NCBI RefSeq assembly: GCF_006539985.1
Contig: NZ_BJOB01000011.1
Location: forward strand, 1-64,000
DNA from: Kurthia gibsonii
Lineage (GTDB): Bacteria > Bacillota > Bacilli > Bacillales_A > Planococcaceae
DNA: 64,000 nt
Direction of reading: 5' to 3'
The translations under genes were made by a program, and so were the position numbers. Shown here piece after piece: positions 26,072 to 35,798 of the stretch; within the stretch, counting starts at the first letter, position 1, and each line of letters opens with the position of its first letter. The notes under the pieces are model-generated. The model did not search any database and was not told the origin of the DNA. It saw only the letters and a program-made list of their open reading frames with translations.

Positions 26072-26572
26072 TGTCACTTTTCATTATTTAACAACTGTAC
26101 TAAAAAAGTTAATACTAAAGATGTACTCTATTATATTTTTCTCTCTATAAGACTTTACTACCCACTTTTTTAAATTTTTTTATTTTCCAGTGACTATAAA
26201 TAGATTTACGTCACAGTATATTGTATGATATTCAAGGTGAAAAAGCATTGCAAAAATAGGATGAATCCCACTTTTATTTTTAGGTATAAAGTTATATAAA
26301 AATTTTATAAATATTAATTTTAAACTTACATATAACTTCTATAGCGTTTATTTTAGAAGATAATTTATCTATGCAAGCTTTTATTTACACGATGTGAACT
26401 AATATTCGTTTGTTTTCTTTAATAAATTGCATCAAGGGAATTTATTAAAACTGCTTAAATTTCTATTGAAAAAACATTTTTCTTTTTAGGTATTTAAGGA
26501 TACATAGCAAACAAATGACGTACAATTTTAAAGTTATTCGATGACACTACAACTTACTAGGAGGAACTTCAT
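26072..26572. other. AT-rich 500-base gap before the chemoreceptor
   Basis: I find no open frame with a ribosome binding site, no clear riboswitch and no clear sigma-D promoter. The last bases hold the AGGAGG site of the chemoreceptor. A long 5' leader or distal promoter is possible. Confidence 0.5.
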
Positions 26573-28264
26573 ATGAAGTGGACAATCAATAGGAAGCTTT
26601 TCGGTGGCTTTATCGTAGTATTAGCCATCCTTGTCGCTATCACAACGCTTAGCTTTTACGGGCTAAATAACATTAATAAACAATACACGGAACTTTTAAG
26701 TGATAAAGTTCAAAAAACAATGGACGTTAAAGATTTACAAATCAACGTAAAACAAGAAATAACATCTATGCGTGGCTATCTTTTAACTGGCGATCAACAA
26801 CAATTAAATACAAATCAAAAAGCACAAGATAGCTTCCAAACACTCTATAATAATCTAGAAAGCACTTTTAAAAACCCTGAAGGAAGAAAATTATTAACAG
26901 ATTTAGGTACAACAGAAAAAGAATTTCGTGATTTTACTGCTGATGCATTTGCATTAAAAGCAGAAAACAAAACAAAAGAATATACACAACTTGTCGCAAC
27001 TACAGGTCGTGATATTGCAATTAAATTTGATGAGCAAGTAAGTAAATTAATGGACCATCAAAATAAATTGTTACAAATGGACAATAAAACAACTACGGCA
27101 AAAGTAAAAACTATCTCAACACAATTAATCATTTTAGGTGTTATTGCGATTCTTTTAGGCATTGGTATTGCGCTATTCATCGGTCGACTAATTGCACGTC
27201 CAATTACATATATCGCAAGTGCTTCAAAACGTATTGCAGAAGGCGACTTAAACGGGAAAGATATTGAAATCAAAAATAACGATGAGATTGGGGAATTAGC
27301 TACTTCATTCAATATGATGAAAGGTAACTTACGTCGTTTAATTGAACAGGTAAACTTGAATTCTCAACAAGTAGCTTCTGCTTCTGAACAATTAACTGCA
27401 AGTGCAGAACAAACAAAACGTGCGACAGAGCAAATTACAGCATCCATTCAAGATGTTGCAAATGGTGCTGAAGAACAAGGTCAAGGCGCAAACGAAAGCT
27501 CACTTGCGATGCGCGAAATGGCAATCGGTATTCAACGCGTTGCGGAAACAACTTCAGCTGTATCCGAGTTAGCTATTGAAACAAGTCATGAGGCGTCACG
27601 CGGTAATCAATCGATTCAAAAAGTGAGTACACAAATGAACTCAATTAGTTCAGCTGTAGATGATTCTGCAACAGTCATTAAGGATTTAGGTGAACATTCA
27701 AAAGAGATTGGCAAGATCATCGAAGTCATTACATCCATTGCAGATCAAACGAACTTACTTGCATTAAACGCTGCCATTGAAGCAGCTCGTGCAGGCGAAC
27801 ATGGGAAAGGTTTTGCAGTTGTAGCGGAAGAAGTTCGTAAACTCGCTGAGCAGTCAAAAGAATCAGCCGATCAAATTACAAAATTAATTCAACGTATCCA
27901 GGATTCAACAGACCATGCAGTAAGTGTGATGGAAAAAGGTACAGATGAAGTAAAAGAAGGGTTATCAGTTGTATTAGAAGCAAAAGAAGGCTTCGAAAAA
28001 ATCCATCAATTAATTGAAGAAGTAACAGTTCAAACGCAAGAAGCTTCAGCAATATCAGAAGAAATGTCTGCAAGTTCAGAAGAAGTCGATGCTTCAATCG
28101 AAGAAATCGCTCATATCGCACAAGCTTCAGCAGCAAATATACAAAATGTAGCTTCTGCTTCTGAAGAACAACTTGCTTCAATGGAAGAAATCTCATCTTC
28201 TGCTTCAAACTTATCACGTATGGCAGAAGAATTACAAAATCACGTACGCCAATTTAAAGTATAG
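26573..28264 (+). CDS. Methyl-accepting chemotaxis protein
   Basis: A 563-residue chemoreceptor. It has TM1 (about 8-30), an extracytoplasmic four-helix-bundle sensor (about 35-183), TM2 (about 184-206), a HAMP domain (about 207-260) and a long coiled-coil signalling domain. The hairpin tip sequence [20 protein letters not shown] is intact around residues 380-400. Glutamine/glutamate pairs typical of methylation sites flank it. It signals to CheA/CheW. The ligand is unknown, and no chemotaxis genes adjoin it. The ATG follows AGGAGG at ideal spacing. Confidence 0.95.
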   Translation: MKWTINRKLFGGFIVVLAILVAITTLSFYGLNNINKQYTELLSDKVQKTMDVKDLQINVKQEITSMRGYLLTGDQQQLNTNQKAQDSFQTLYNNLESTFKNPEGRKLLTDLGTTEKEFRDFTADAFALKAENKTKEYTQLVATTGRDIAIKFDEQVSKLMDHQNKLLQMDNKTTTAKVKTISTQLIILGVIAILLGIGIALFIGRLIARPITYIASASKRIAEGDLNGKDIEIKNNDEIGELATSFNMMKGNLRRLIEQVNLNSQQVASASEQLTASAEQTKRATEQITASIQDVANGAEEQGQGANESSLAMREMAIGIQRVAETTSAVSELAIETSHEASRGNQSIQKVSTQMNSISSAVDDSATVIKDLGEHSKEIGKIIEVITSIADQTNLLALNAAIEAARAGEHGKGFAVVAEEVRKLAEQSKESADQITKLIQRIQDSTDHAVSVMEKGTDEVKEGLSVVLEAKEGFEKIHQLIEEVTVQTQEASAISEEMSASSEEVDASIEEIAHIAQASAANIQNVASASEEQLASMEEISSSASNLSRMAEELQNHVRQFKV

Positions 28265-28268
28265 TTAT

Positions 28269-28316
28269 AGAGAAAAGGAGGAATGCCATTGCATATGGAA
28301 TTTCTCCTTTTCTCAT
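28269..28316 (+). terminator. Terminator after the chemoreceptor
   Basis: GAGAAAAGGAG(GAA) pairs with (TT)TCTCCTTTTCTC around a short loop; the T tail is weak. Confidence 0.65.
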
Positions 28317-28424
28317 ATTATTTGATTTCCACACACATAAATTGTTCACAATTAATGTGTGAAAATGACGCAACTTCTACTGCTCAATGTAGTCTTAGTA
28401 AATGAAGAGAAAGGAGTCTTCATT

Positions 28425-28592
28425 ATGTCATTTATGATCGCGGTAATCGTTGCGATTTTATTATTTGTGCTCTTTTTCAAGATTTTTTTCAAAGTGATTT
28501 TCAAACTATTTCTTTATCTAATTATTGCCATTCCGGTTTATTTATATGTCGTCAAACCGTTATGGTATAAATATAGTTACTTACTACAGTAA
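28425..28592 (+). CDS. Small membrane protein, 55 residues
   Basis: Starts MSFMIAVIVAILLFVLFFK and is almost wholly hydrophobic, with interspersed lysines, giving two helices and a tail PLWYKYSYLLQ. The ATG at 28425 has AAAGGAG eight bases upstream; the longer frame from 28359 has none. Unknown function. Confidence 0.55.
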   Translation: MSFMIAVIVAILLFVLFFKIFFKVIFKLFLYLIIAIPVYLYVVKPLWYKYSYLLQ

Positions 28593-28596
28593 CAGG

Positions 28597-28628
28597 CACA
28601 CGTTCACATAACGATGTGTCTTTTTTGT
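28597..28628 (+). terminator. Weak terminator between converging genes
   Basis: CACACGTT and AACGATGTG form an imperfect stem followed by TCTTTTTT. Confidence 0.5.
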
Positions 28629-28629
28629 A

Positions 28630-29184
28630 TTATTTTAATATGGCACTTTGTTCCATCATTTTTTCTACTATTACTTCTATTGTCTTTTCTACAATAAGCG
28701 TTTGATTGGTTTGCTGTTGTAAAAATCCTTCATCCACCATATGCTTTAGCATTTGAATGAGTCCTTCATAATAACCTGCTATATTCAACAAGGCACATGG
28801 CTTATGTAAAATACCAATCGTATTCCATGTAAACACTTCGAAAAATTCTTCCATTGTGCCAATCCCACCTGGAAATACAATAAAACCATCTGCTAAATCC
28901 ATCATCATCTTTTTACGTTCATGCATACTCTCCACAATATGAAGTTCGGTCAATCCTTCATGTGAAATTTCTTTTTCTTCTAATGATTTTGGCATGACCC
29001 CAATGACTTCTCCACCAGCTGCTAGTGTGGCATCTGCAATTGTTCCCATAATCCCTACTTTTGCACCACCATATACGAGCTGAATACCTGCATTTGCTAA
29101 ATAGGTACCAACCTCTTTCGCGTATACTTCATAAACTGGGTTATTCCCAAAGCGTGAACCGCAAAAAACTGCAATTGATTTCAT
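28630..29184 (-). CDS. LOG-family nucleoside 5'-monophosphate phosphoribohydrolase
   Basis: A 184-residue Rossmann-like protein with the LOG signature PGGIGTMEEFFE and the upstream YGGAKVGIMG loop. LOG proteins cleave the base from nucleotide monophosphates, including cytokinin precursors; bacterial relatives such as Bacillus YvdD are general nucleotide hydrolases. The start is the ATG at 29184 with AAAAGGAGG upstream; the frame to 29247 adds residues not seen in the family. Confidence 0.9.
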   Translation of the reverse strand: MKSIAVFCGSRFGNNPVYEVYAKEVGTYLANAGIQLVYGGAKVGIMGTIADATLAAGGEVIGVMPKSLEEKEISHEGLTELHIVESMHERKKMMMDLADGFIVFPGGIGTMEEFFEVFTWNTIGILHKPCALLNIAGYYEGLIQMLKHMVDEGFLQQQTNQTLIVEKTIEVIVEKMMEQSAILK

Positions 29185-29256
29185 ATGACTGCCTCCTTTT
29201 TCTTTTATTATAAAAGAAAATACTTTCAAAGGCTTCAACACCTTCAAAAGTATTTT

Positions 29257-29958
29257 TTAAACTGTCACAGCTCTTTTAAAGATACTTAGACGTTTTTCTG
29301 TATAGTGGAAAATTACTTCTAATAATAAGCAAATCACCCAGTAGACTACTGCCGCGACAAGATACATCTCTAAGAAATTATATCCTTGGTTCGCTAACAT
29401 TTTTGCAATCGCCATAATCTCAACTACTTTTACTGCAAAGGCGAGCGAAGTCGATTTAATTAAATTCACAAAAATATTCCCCATATTTGGTAATGCCATA
29501 ATCATCATTTGAGGGAAAACAACGCGTCTTAATCCTTGCCAAGTCGTCATACCTACACTATGACACGCTTCTAATTGCCCTGCTGCAATAGAATTTAAAG
29601 AAGCTCTAAAAATCTCCGCTGTATAGGCAGCAGCGTTCATTGAATAGACGATGAATGCATACCATAAAGGTGAAATTTTATCTGGATTCACTTGCCATTC
29701 CTGTGCTTCTACAAGAGCAGGAATACCATAGAAAAATACATATAATTGCACTAATAATGGTGTTCCACGAATGAACGAGATAAATACTAATGTCATTTGA
29801 TTTAAAACAGGCACACGGTATACACGTATAAGTGCCATAAACAGACCGACGAATGAACCAATCACAATCGATACTACGGCAATTAATAAAGTGATGGGTA
29901 CACCCTTTAATACTTCTGGTATGTGATCAATGGCAAACTCCCAATCAAAAACTGTCAT
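29257..29958 (-). CDS. Polar amino acid ABC transporter permease
   Basis: A 233-residue HisM/ArtQ-type permease with five to six helices and the EAA loop EACHSVGMTTWQGLRRVVFPQ near residue 130. It is the last gene of the ATPase-binding protein-permease-permease operon. The closely similar second permease 12 bases upstream suggests a heterodimeric channel. AGAGGAGG precedes the start. Confidence 0.9.
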   Translation of the reverse strand: MTVFDWEFAIDHIPEVLKGVPITLLIAVVSIVIGSFVGLFMALIRVYRVPVLNQMTLVFISFIRGTPLLVQLYVFFYGIPALVEAQEWQVNPDKISPLWYAFIVYSMNAAAYTAEIFRASLNSIAAGQLEACHSVGMTTWQGLRRVVFPQMMIMALPNMGNIFVNLIKSTSLAFAVKVVEIMAIAKMLANQGYNFLEMYLVAAVVYWVICLLLEVIFHYTEKRLSIFKRAVTV

Positions 29959-29970
29959 ATGCTCCCTCCT

Positions 29971-30666
29971 CTACGTTTTCGCTACATTCACGCGCCCTTT
30001 TTTAAAGCGCTGTTCAATTTGATGGATGATAATTTCAATGATGATACATACGCCCCAATAAATAAGGGAAATGATAATGTACACTTTAAACATACCTAAA
30101 CCATAATTATTCCCAATAATAAGACGCGCTTGTCCCATAATATCGACTACGCCAATTGTGAAGGCGAGTGACGTATCTTTGAATAAATCAATAATGGTAT
30201 TTCCGAGGTTTGGAAGTGCCAATACGAAAGCTTGCGGTAAAATAACGCGACGTAACGCTTGTGTATACGTCATACCGATACTATAACAAGCTTCTAATTG
30301 TGCTTCTCCGACAGCTAAATAAGCAGAGCGAATCACTTCGGCTAAATAGGCTGAAATATGTAAAGCAAATGTGACTACTGCAAAAATAAATGGCGTAAGG
30401 TCATTAATATAAATACCGAAAGCTGACAATAGTTGAGGCACACCAAAATACACTAAAAATAGTTGGACTAATAGTGGTGTACATCTTGAAAATGAGATGA
30501 AAAGTGTCATACATTGATGTAAGAAGGGAATACGCTTAATTTGAATAATCGCGATTATTGTTCCAAGTATTAAACCGAGTATTAGTGCGGCAATAAGCAT
30601 CGCAATTGTAATCGGTAATCGTTCCATAATTTGAGCAAATAGTATTCCCCATTGTTGTGATCCCAT
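29971..30666 (-). CDS. Polar amino acid ABC transporter permease
   Basis: A 231-residue paralogue of the permease at 29257, with EAA loop EACYSIGMTYTQALRRVILPQ and conserved LFKDTSLAFTIGVVD. It forms the other half of the membrane channel. GGAGGGG precedes the start. A terminator-like hairpin lies just upstream (30692-30724), between it and the binding protein gene, and would reduce permease expression relative to the binding protein. Confidence 0.9.
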   Translation of the reverse strand: MGSQQWGILFAQIMERLPITIAMLIAALILGLILGTIIAIIQIKRIPFLHQCMTLFISFSRCTPLLVQLFLVYFGVPQLLSAFGIYINDLTPFIFAVVTFALHISAYLAEVIRSAYLAVGEAQLEACYSIGMTYTQALRRVILPQAFVLALPNLGNTIIDLFKDTSLAFTIGVVDIMGQARLIIGNNYGLGMFKVYIIISLIYWGVCIIIEIIIHQIEQRFKKGRVNVAKT

Positions 30667-30691
30667 TCGATTTCCCCTCCAATCATACGAA

Positions 30692-30724
30692 TAAAAAAAC
30701 GGAAATGCGCTACACTTCCGTCAC
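30692..30724 (-). terminator. Intra-operon attenuating terminator
   Basis: ACGGAA and TTCCGT (30699-30704 and 30716-30721) form a stem followed by TTTTTTT on the minus strand, between binding-protein and permease genes. Confidence 0.7.
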
Positions 30725-30734
30725 GATGTCTCTA

Positions 30735-31598
30735 TTATTTGTTAAACTGGTATTGTTTTTGGTTGATATAATCAACATCTTTGAAGAAATCGACTTCGAA
30801 CCATTTCTCAGCTAATTTCGATAATGTACCATCTTCTGTTAATTCTTTTGTCGCTTCATTAATATCTTTTTGAATTGCTTCATTTTGTTTGTTATACACG
30901 ATAAAGACTGGCTCTTTTGATACAATGCCCCCCACTTTTAAATCTTCTAACTTTAATTCTTTTTGTACAGCCTTAAATGTTGAAACATTTAAAAATACTG
31001 CATCATATTTGCCATCTGCTAATCCTTTTAAGTTATCCGCATTAGATGGCTGATCGATTGTTTCAATCTCAACTGCTGTTTTTGGATTTTGCTCGTTATA
31101 GTTATTTAAAATCGTGCGTAAGCCACCACTTGGAGCCATTGGTGCTAGTTTTTTTCCTTTTAAATCTTCTAACTTCTCAATATTTTTTTCATCTTTTCTT
31201 ACGATTAATGCTGTCATTGAATAGCCATACTCTGGATTACCATATAAGAACTTCGCTTCACGTTCTGGATTTTTAAAAAACCAGTTAATCGCAAAATCTG
31301 ATTTCTTTGTACTCAATCCGATTAAGTTACTTTCCTCTGCTCCAAAACGATATTGAAAATCATATTTCCCATCCAACTTCTTCTCTACTGCATTTAAATA
31401 ATCAATATCATAACCTACAGGATTGTTTTCTTTGTCTGTATATAGGAATGGTGGGTTTACATCATCACTAAGTGCTACTTTTACAATTTGCGCGCCATTT
31501 GCAGACTTTGCTTTTTCATCTGATGTACCACATGCAGCAAGTAATCCACCTGCAATACCAATCGTTGCCACTAGTGCTGTTAATTTTTTAAATTTCAT
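30735..31598 (-). CDS. Amino acid (probably cystine) ABC transporter binding lipoprotein
   Basis: A 287-residue lipoprotein with signal peptide and lipobox LLAAC, followed by a family 3 solute-binding domain (about 40-270). The NPPFLYTDKENNPVGYDIDY opening is typical of the polar amino acid family. The operon order and the divergent flavoprotein recall Bacillus cystine importers (TcyJKLMN). Cystine specificity is inference. The start is the second ATG at 31598, seven bases after AGGAG. Confidence 0.85.
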   Translation of the reverse strand: MKFKKLTALVATIGIAGGLLAACGTSDEKAKSANGAQIVKVALSDDVNPPFLYTDKENNPVGYDIDYLNAVEKKLDGKYDFQYRFGAEESNLIGLSTKKSDFAINWFFKNPEREAKFLYGNPEYGYSMTALIVRKDEKNIEKLEDLKGKKLAPMAPSGGLRTILNNYNEQNPKTAVEIETIDQPSNADNLKGLADGKYDAVFLNVSTFKAVQKELKLEDLKVGGIVSKEPVFIVYNKQNEAIQKDINEATKELTEDGTLSKLAEKWFEVDFFKDVDYINQKQYQFNK

Positions 31599-31613
31599 GT
31601 TCATTCTCCTCTA

Positions 31614-32372
31614 TTAAATAATGTATTCTGGATTTTTTCGTAATCGTTTTAAAAATTGTTGTGTTCGTTCTTTTTGTGGATGTACGATGACTTCCTCTGG
31701 TGTTCCTTCTTCTACAATGTGACCACCATCCATAAATACCACATGATTGGATACTTCATGTGCAAAGTCAATCTCATGTGTCACAACAATCATCGTAATA
31801 CCTTCTGCCGCAATTTGTTTCATCAATTGAAGCACTTCCCCTACCATTTCGGGGTCGAGTGCTGAAGTAGGTTCATCAAATAAGATGACCTCAGGATTAA
31901 GTGCTAGAGCTCGTGCAATACCGACACGTTGTTGCTGCCCTCCAGATAAGCTAGAAGGATAAGCATCTCGCTTTTCTTCAAGACCAATTTTATGTAATAA
32001 ACGCTCTGCAACTTCACGTGCTTCTTGTTTCGACTTTTTCTGTACGACAGTCAAACCTTCCATTATATTTTCAAGTACTGTTTTATTTTGAAACAGATTA
32101 TAGTTTTGGAAAACCATCGCTGTTTTTTGTCGTAACGCTAAAATATCTTTCTTACTTGGTTTTATCGCATTCACTTTTAAAGTGGAACCAATCTCAATTG
32201 TTCCTTCATCTGGCTTCTCTAAGAAATTGATACAGCGTAAAAAAGTCGTCTTCCCTGATCCCGAAGGCCCGATGATTGTTAAAACATCACCCTTTTTCAC
32301 TTCTAAATCAATTCCTTTTAACACTTCATGCTGTTGGAACTTTTTATAAATACCACTCAACTTAATCACCAA
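31614..32372 (-). CDS. Polar amino acid ABC transporter ATP-binding protein
   Basis: A 252-residue GlnQ/TcyN-type ATPase. It has Walker A GPSGSGKT (residues 34-41), the signature [15 protein letters not shown] near 142, Walker [16 protein letters not shown] and the switch histidine in VTHEID. First gene of the four-gene importer operon. It starts at TTG 32372 or GTG 32369; GGTAGGTGA lies upstream. The 139-base region before it also holds the promoter of the divergent flavoprotein. Confidence 0.95.
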   Translation of the reverse strand: MVIKLSGIYKKFQQHEVLKGIDLEVKKGDVLTIIGPSGSGKTTFLRCINFLEKPDEGTIEIGSTLKVNAIKPSKKDILALRQKTAMVFQNYNLFQNKTVLENIMEGLTVVQKKSKQEAREVAERLLHKIGLEEKRDAYPSSLSGGQQQRVGIARALALNPEVILFDEPTSALDPEMVGEVLQLMKQIAAEGITMIVVTHEIDFAHEVSNHVVFMDGGHIVEEGTPEEVIVHPQKERTQQFLKRLRKNPEYII

Positions 32373-32511
32373 ATCACCTACCTTAAAATAAAACTGCTTT
32401 TTTTAGAATATAACGACAATTTAACATAATTAATCCTACCTGTAAAGTATGTTTTTAATTTTCATTTTGTAGTATGATAGTTTTAATAATAAATTTAAAG
32501 GAGCGATTGAA

Positions 32512-33690
32512 TTGAATTCATTAACGATGTTTATAAAAAATGATGCACAAAAAGAAGTCATTGAAAAATTACACACATTAAAAGAGGGAATTCAAGCACG
32601 CGGTGCAGAGGCTGATCGTGAAAATAGTTTTCCATCCGAAAGTTTTCAAGAACTACTGAAAATTGGTTATAACAAACTTACATTACCGAAAGAGTATGGT
32701 GGAGATGGATTCGGTATTTCAGAAATGATTTCTTTTCAAGAAACATTAGCTAGTTTCGATGGTGCAACAGCTCTTGCGATTGGATGGCAACTTGGTGTTG
32801 TCGGTGAAATTTATGAAAAGAAGAAATGGTCTGAAGAACAGCTACAACATTTTGCACAAGAAATTACACAACATCGCGCACTTGTAAATCGTATTGCGAG
32901 TGAAGCCGTAACAGGAAGTCCTACTCGCGGAGGACGTCCTGGTACAAATGCAGTGTTCATTGATGGAAATTGGCATATTTCAGGAAGAAAAAGTTTTACA
33001 ACGCTCTCATATGCACTCACACACTTTTTAACTTCTGCATGGATTGAAGAAAAACAAGCAATTGGTTTCTTCTTAATTCCAAGTACATTAGACGGATTAA
33101 CAATTGAAGAAACATGGGATATGGTCGCGATGCGAGGCACTGCAAGTCATGACTTAATTCTAGAAGATGTAATCGTTCCAGCAGATGCACTTGTAGAAGT
33201 GAATGATGGCCCTAGAAGTAATAATATCAATGGTTGGGCGCTTCACATTCCTGCTGTTTATTTAGGAATTGCACAGGCTGCACGTGATTATGCACTACAT
33301 TTTGCACGCACATATCAACCGAACAGCTTACCAACTGTTATTGGTGAATTACCACATGTACAAGATAAATTAGGTCAAATCGAAGTGAAGTTAAAAACAG
33401 CTCGTCACATTCTTTATAGCGTTGCAGACCACTTTGAACAACCTACAACACATGATGCGGCTGCACAAGATTTAGGTCTAGCAAAACATGTTGTCGTAAA
33501 CGATGCAATTGAGATTGTTGACTTAGCGATGCGTATTGTTGGCGCAAAAAGTTTACAAAGTCAAAACCCATTGAACCGTTATTATCGTGATGTTCGTGCT
33601 GGACTACACAATCCACCAATGGATGATATGACGATTACAAAACTCGCACAAAATGCATTAAAAGAAGGACAGGAGGTAAAACATTCATGA
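32512..33690 (+). CDS. Acyl-CoA-dehydrogenase-family flavoprotein (YdbM/DszC-like)
   Basis: A 392-residue protein with the three domains of acyl-CoA dehydrogenases and DszC/SfnB-type flavin monooxygenases. The usual acyl-CoA dehydrogenase catalytic glutamate is not obvious in the C-terminal domain. Bacillus YdbM, a relative, belongs to the sulfur-starvation regulon. Divergence from a probable cystine importer supports a role in using organic sulfur compounds (inference). The start is TTG at 32512, eight bases after AAAGGAG. Its last four bases overlap the next gene. Confidence 0.8.
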   Translation: MNSLTMFIKNDAQKEVIEKLHTLKEGIQARGAEADRENSFPSESFQELLKIGYNKLTLPKEYGGDGFGISEMISFQETLASFDGATALAIGWQLGVVGEIYEKKKWSEEQLQHFAQEITQHRALVNRIASEAVTGSPTRGGRPGTNAVFIDGNWHISGRKSFTTLSYALTHFLTSAWIEEKQAIGFFLIPSTLDGLTIEETWDMVAMRGTASHDLILEDVIVPADALVEVNDGPRSNNINGWALHIPAVYLGIAQAARDYALHFARTYQPNSLPTVIGELPHVQDKLGQIEVKLKTARHILYSVADHFEQPTTHDAAAQDLGLAKHVVVNDAIEIVDLAMRIVGAKSLQSQNPLNRYYRDVRAGLHNPPMDDMTITKLAQNALKEGQEVKHS

Positions 33691-34205
33691 CACAACCTTA
33701 TTTTTTAATTGGTCAAGAAGATGCACCAGTTACATTTGAAATTTTCTATAATCTATCTTGCCCTGGAAGTGCAATCTTTTATAAAGATGCCAAAAAATTA
33801 TTACCACCTTTAGTAAAAGAAGGAAAAGCAAAAGTCATTTTATACTTTTATGATAAGCCGCGTGAAGAACTATTATTAGGTACACTTGTACATCTTGGTC
33901 TCCAATACGATCAGCCTGAAAAATCACTTAGAATCATTGATGATTTATTTGAAACACAAGAAGAATGGCTACACTTAACACAGCACGAATTAAAAGATTT
34001 ACTTGTTTCTAAATATGATTTGGAACAAGAAGAGATTGAAGAAAATACAGAAATTAGTTTAGCTGTTACAGCAGAAGCCATTAAGCGTGGTGTAAAAAGT
34101 GTACCTACACTATTTATTAATGGTGAAAAATGCACATTTAAAGAGCGCCGTATTTATAGTGAACTACCTAAGTATGTCGAAGAAGCTATTCACACACATA
34201 TGTAA
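33687..34205 (+). CDS. DsbA/thioredoxin-fold protein with a single active-site cysteine
   Basis: A 172-residue thioredoxin_4/DsbA-like protein. The motif at the expected CxxC position reads CPGS (C26 approximately), so only the first cysteine is kept; the cis-proline lies in SVPTLFING. No signal peptide is present, so it is cytoplasmic. It overlaps the flavoprotein by ATGA, indicating translational coupling and a shared pathway. The monothiol site suggests glutathione- or bacillithiol-type chemistry rather than disulfide exchange (inference). Confidence 0.75.
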   Translation: MTQPYFLIGQEDAPVTFEIFYNLSCPGSAIFYKDAKKLLPPLVKEGKAKVILYFYDKPREELLLGTLVHLGLQYDQPEKSLRIIDDLFETQEEWLHLTQHELKDLLVSKYDLEQEEIEENTEISLAVTAEAIKRGVKSVPTLFINGEKCTFKERRIYSELPKYVEEAIHTHM

Positions 34206-34206
34206 A

Positions 34207-34253
34207 AAGAAAGGATTAATCCAGCAATTAGTATGGATTAATCCTTTTATTTG
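34207..34253 (+). terminator. Terminator after the flavoprotein operon
   Basis: AAGGATTAATCCA (34211-34223) pairs with TGGATTAATCCTT (34234-34246), followed by TTATTT. Confidence 0.85.
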
Positions 34254-34275
34254 AAATTTTATATTTATATATCAT

Positions 34276-34452
34276 TTAATCTCTATGATGATTGTATTTC
34301 ATAATTAAATCAAACACTGCTTTTTCAAGCTCTTCTTCTGAGTTTTTTGTGCGCAACGTTCAGTAGCTTTCTACTTTTTCTATTACATATTGTATGTCGT
34401 TCTTTTGTTTTTCTTCCATTTCGCATTCTGGTTCTTCTCATGCATATTCCAT
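34276..34452 (-). pseudogene. Small acidic protein gene with two in-frame TGA codons
   Basis: A 58-codon frame from the ATG at 34452, preceded by GAAGGGTG, to TAA at 34276-34278. It is interrupted by TGA at codon 5 (34438-34440) and codon 31 (34360-34362). Between and after the stops the sequence is coding-like: EEPECEMEEKQKNDIQYVIE, then KVESY, then TLRTKNSEEELEKAVFDLI and MKYNHHRD. Charged helical content and the good start site suggest a formerly intact small gene. No family recognised. Confidence 0.5.
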
Positions 34453-34552
34453 CACCCTTCTTTCAAAAATTTATTAAAATTCTCTTAAATTAAAGTGTAT
34501 TTTCGCATTATTTCTCAGGTAATAAACTGCTTCAAAAGCATAGAAAATAGAA

Positions 34553-34590
34553 AAAAGAGCGCTTAGACATATGCCTAAACACTCTCTTCT
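34553..34590 (-). terminator. Terminator after butanediol dehydrogenase
   Basis: Stem GAGTGTTTAG with CTAAGCGCTC, followed on the minus strand by TTTTTT. Confidence 0.8.
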
Positions 34591-34601
34591 CAAATAATAT
34601 T

Positions 34602-35651
34602 TTAAAATTCTCCACTTAATTCTACAAGAATTTTAGCCTGCGTTTTATCATTTGTTAATGCTTCAAATCCAGAAGCAACAATTTCTTCTAAATGAATTTT
34701 TGACGTAATAATCCCTTGAGGTTTAATTTGTCCCGTTCCCATTAAATCAATTGTTTGTTGGAACGAAGTTGGTGAATAAGCAATTGTAGAAGTTACTTTT
34801 ACACCTGTATTTGTCAACATCATTGGATTCCATTCAATTGGACGAGCAAAAATCGATACAATAACCATCGTACCACGCGCTCTTGTTACTTCAATAGCCG
34901 ATTGGAATGTTGGTCCTACACCTGCTACTTCAAATGTTACATCAACACCATCTGGCACTTCTTTTCGAACAGCTTCAGCTGGCTTTACTTTACCTGAATT
35001 AAAGATATGGGTTGCACCTAATTCTTTTGCTTTATTTAATCGTTCATCTGATAAATCAAAAGCTAAAATTTTACTTGCGCCAGCTGCTTTTGCTGCAATG
35101 ATTGTTAATAAACCGATTGGACCTACACCAAATACAGCGACTGTATCACCAAAACGCATATCAGCTTCTTTTACAGCTTGTACAGCAACAGCCATTGGTT
35201 CAACCAATGCTCCATCTTGTAAAGTTAATGACTCAGGTAAGGCATATACATTTGCTTCTGGTACATTTGCAAAATGTGCAAATCCACCATCACCACTTAA
35301 TCCAATAAAGCTAAAACCATCATAAATATCTAATTCTTCATGTTTTTTACCATATGTTAAAGTAGGATTCACAACAACACGATCACCGACTTTATACTTC
35401 GTTACATGTTTTCCGACTGCTTCTACTACACCTGAAAATTCATGTCCCATCGTAATTGGAGCGACTTCACCAGTTAAATCGTTTGGTGCATCAACAGGAA
35501 CAAAAACTGGGCCTTCTTCATACTCATGTAAATCTGAACCACAAATACCTGCCCATGCAACGCGAACCGTTACTTCATGGTCACGTAATTCTCTTAGTTC
35601 TTTTTCTTCTACACGAATGTCTTTCACACCATACCATACTGCTGCTTTCAT
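34602..35651 (-). CDS. bdhA: (R,R)-butanediol dehydrogenase / zinc alcohol dehydrogenase
   Basis: A 349-residue medium-chain zinc dehydrogenase of the usual length. Catalytic zinc ligands are C37 (GICGSD) and H70-E71 (GHEF), and the later EPMAVA block is typical. The Rossmann motif GVGPIG lies near 176-181. Unlike many relatives the structural-zinc cysteine cluster at about 90-110 is absent, as in Bacillus BdhA. It interconverts acetoin and 2,3-butanediol with NAD(H). It is a single gene with AGGAGG and its own terminator. Confidence 0.88.
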   Translation of the reverse strand: MKAAVWYGVKDIRVEEKELRELRDHEVTVRVAWAGICGSDLHEYEEGPVFVPVDAPNDLTGEVAPITMGHEFSGVVEAVGKHVTKYKVGDRVVVNPTLTYGKKHEELDIYDGFSFIGLSGDGGFAHFANVPEANVYALPESLTLQDGALVEPMAVAVQAVKEADMRFGDTVAVFGVGPIGLLTIIAAKAAGASKILAFDLSDERLNKAKELGATHIFNSGKVKPAEAVRKEVPDGVDVTFEVAGVGPTFQSAIEVTRARGTMVIVSIFARPIEWNPMMLTNTGVKVTSTIAYSPTSFQQTIDLMGTGQIKPQGIITSKIHLEEIVASGFEALTNDKTQAKILVELSGEF

Positions 35652-35798
35652 ACTATCCTACCTCCTACAAAATGATTACTTACATTACTAGTGTAAAGTA
35701 AAAAGCAGGAAAAAAACAAATATTTAGAATTATGTTTGCTATTTTAAATGTTTTTTTAAAATTAAATTATGGCACAATAAAAGAAAGAGGTGTTCAAT

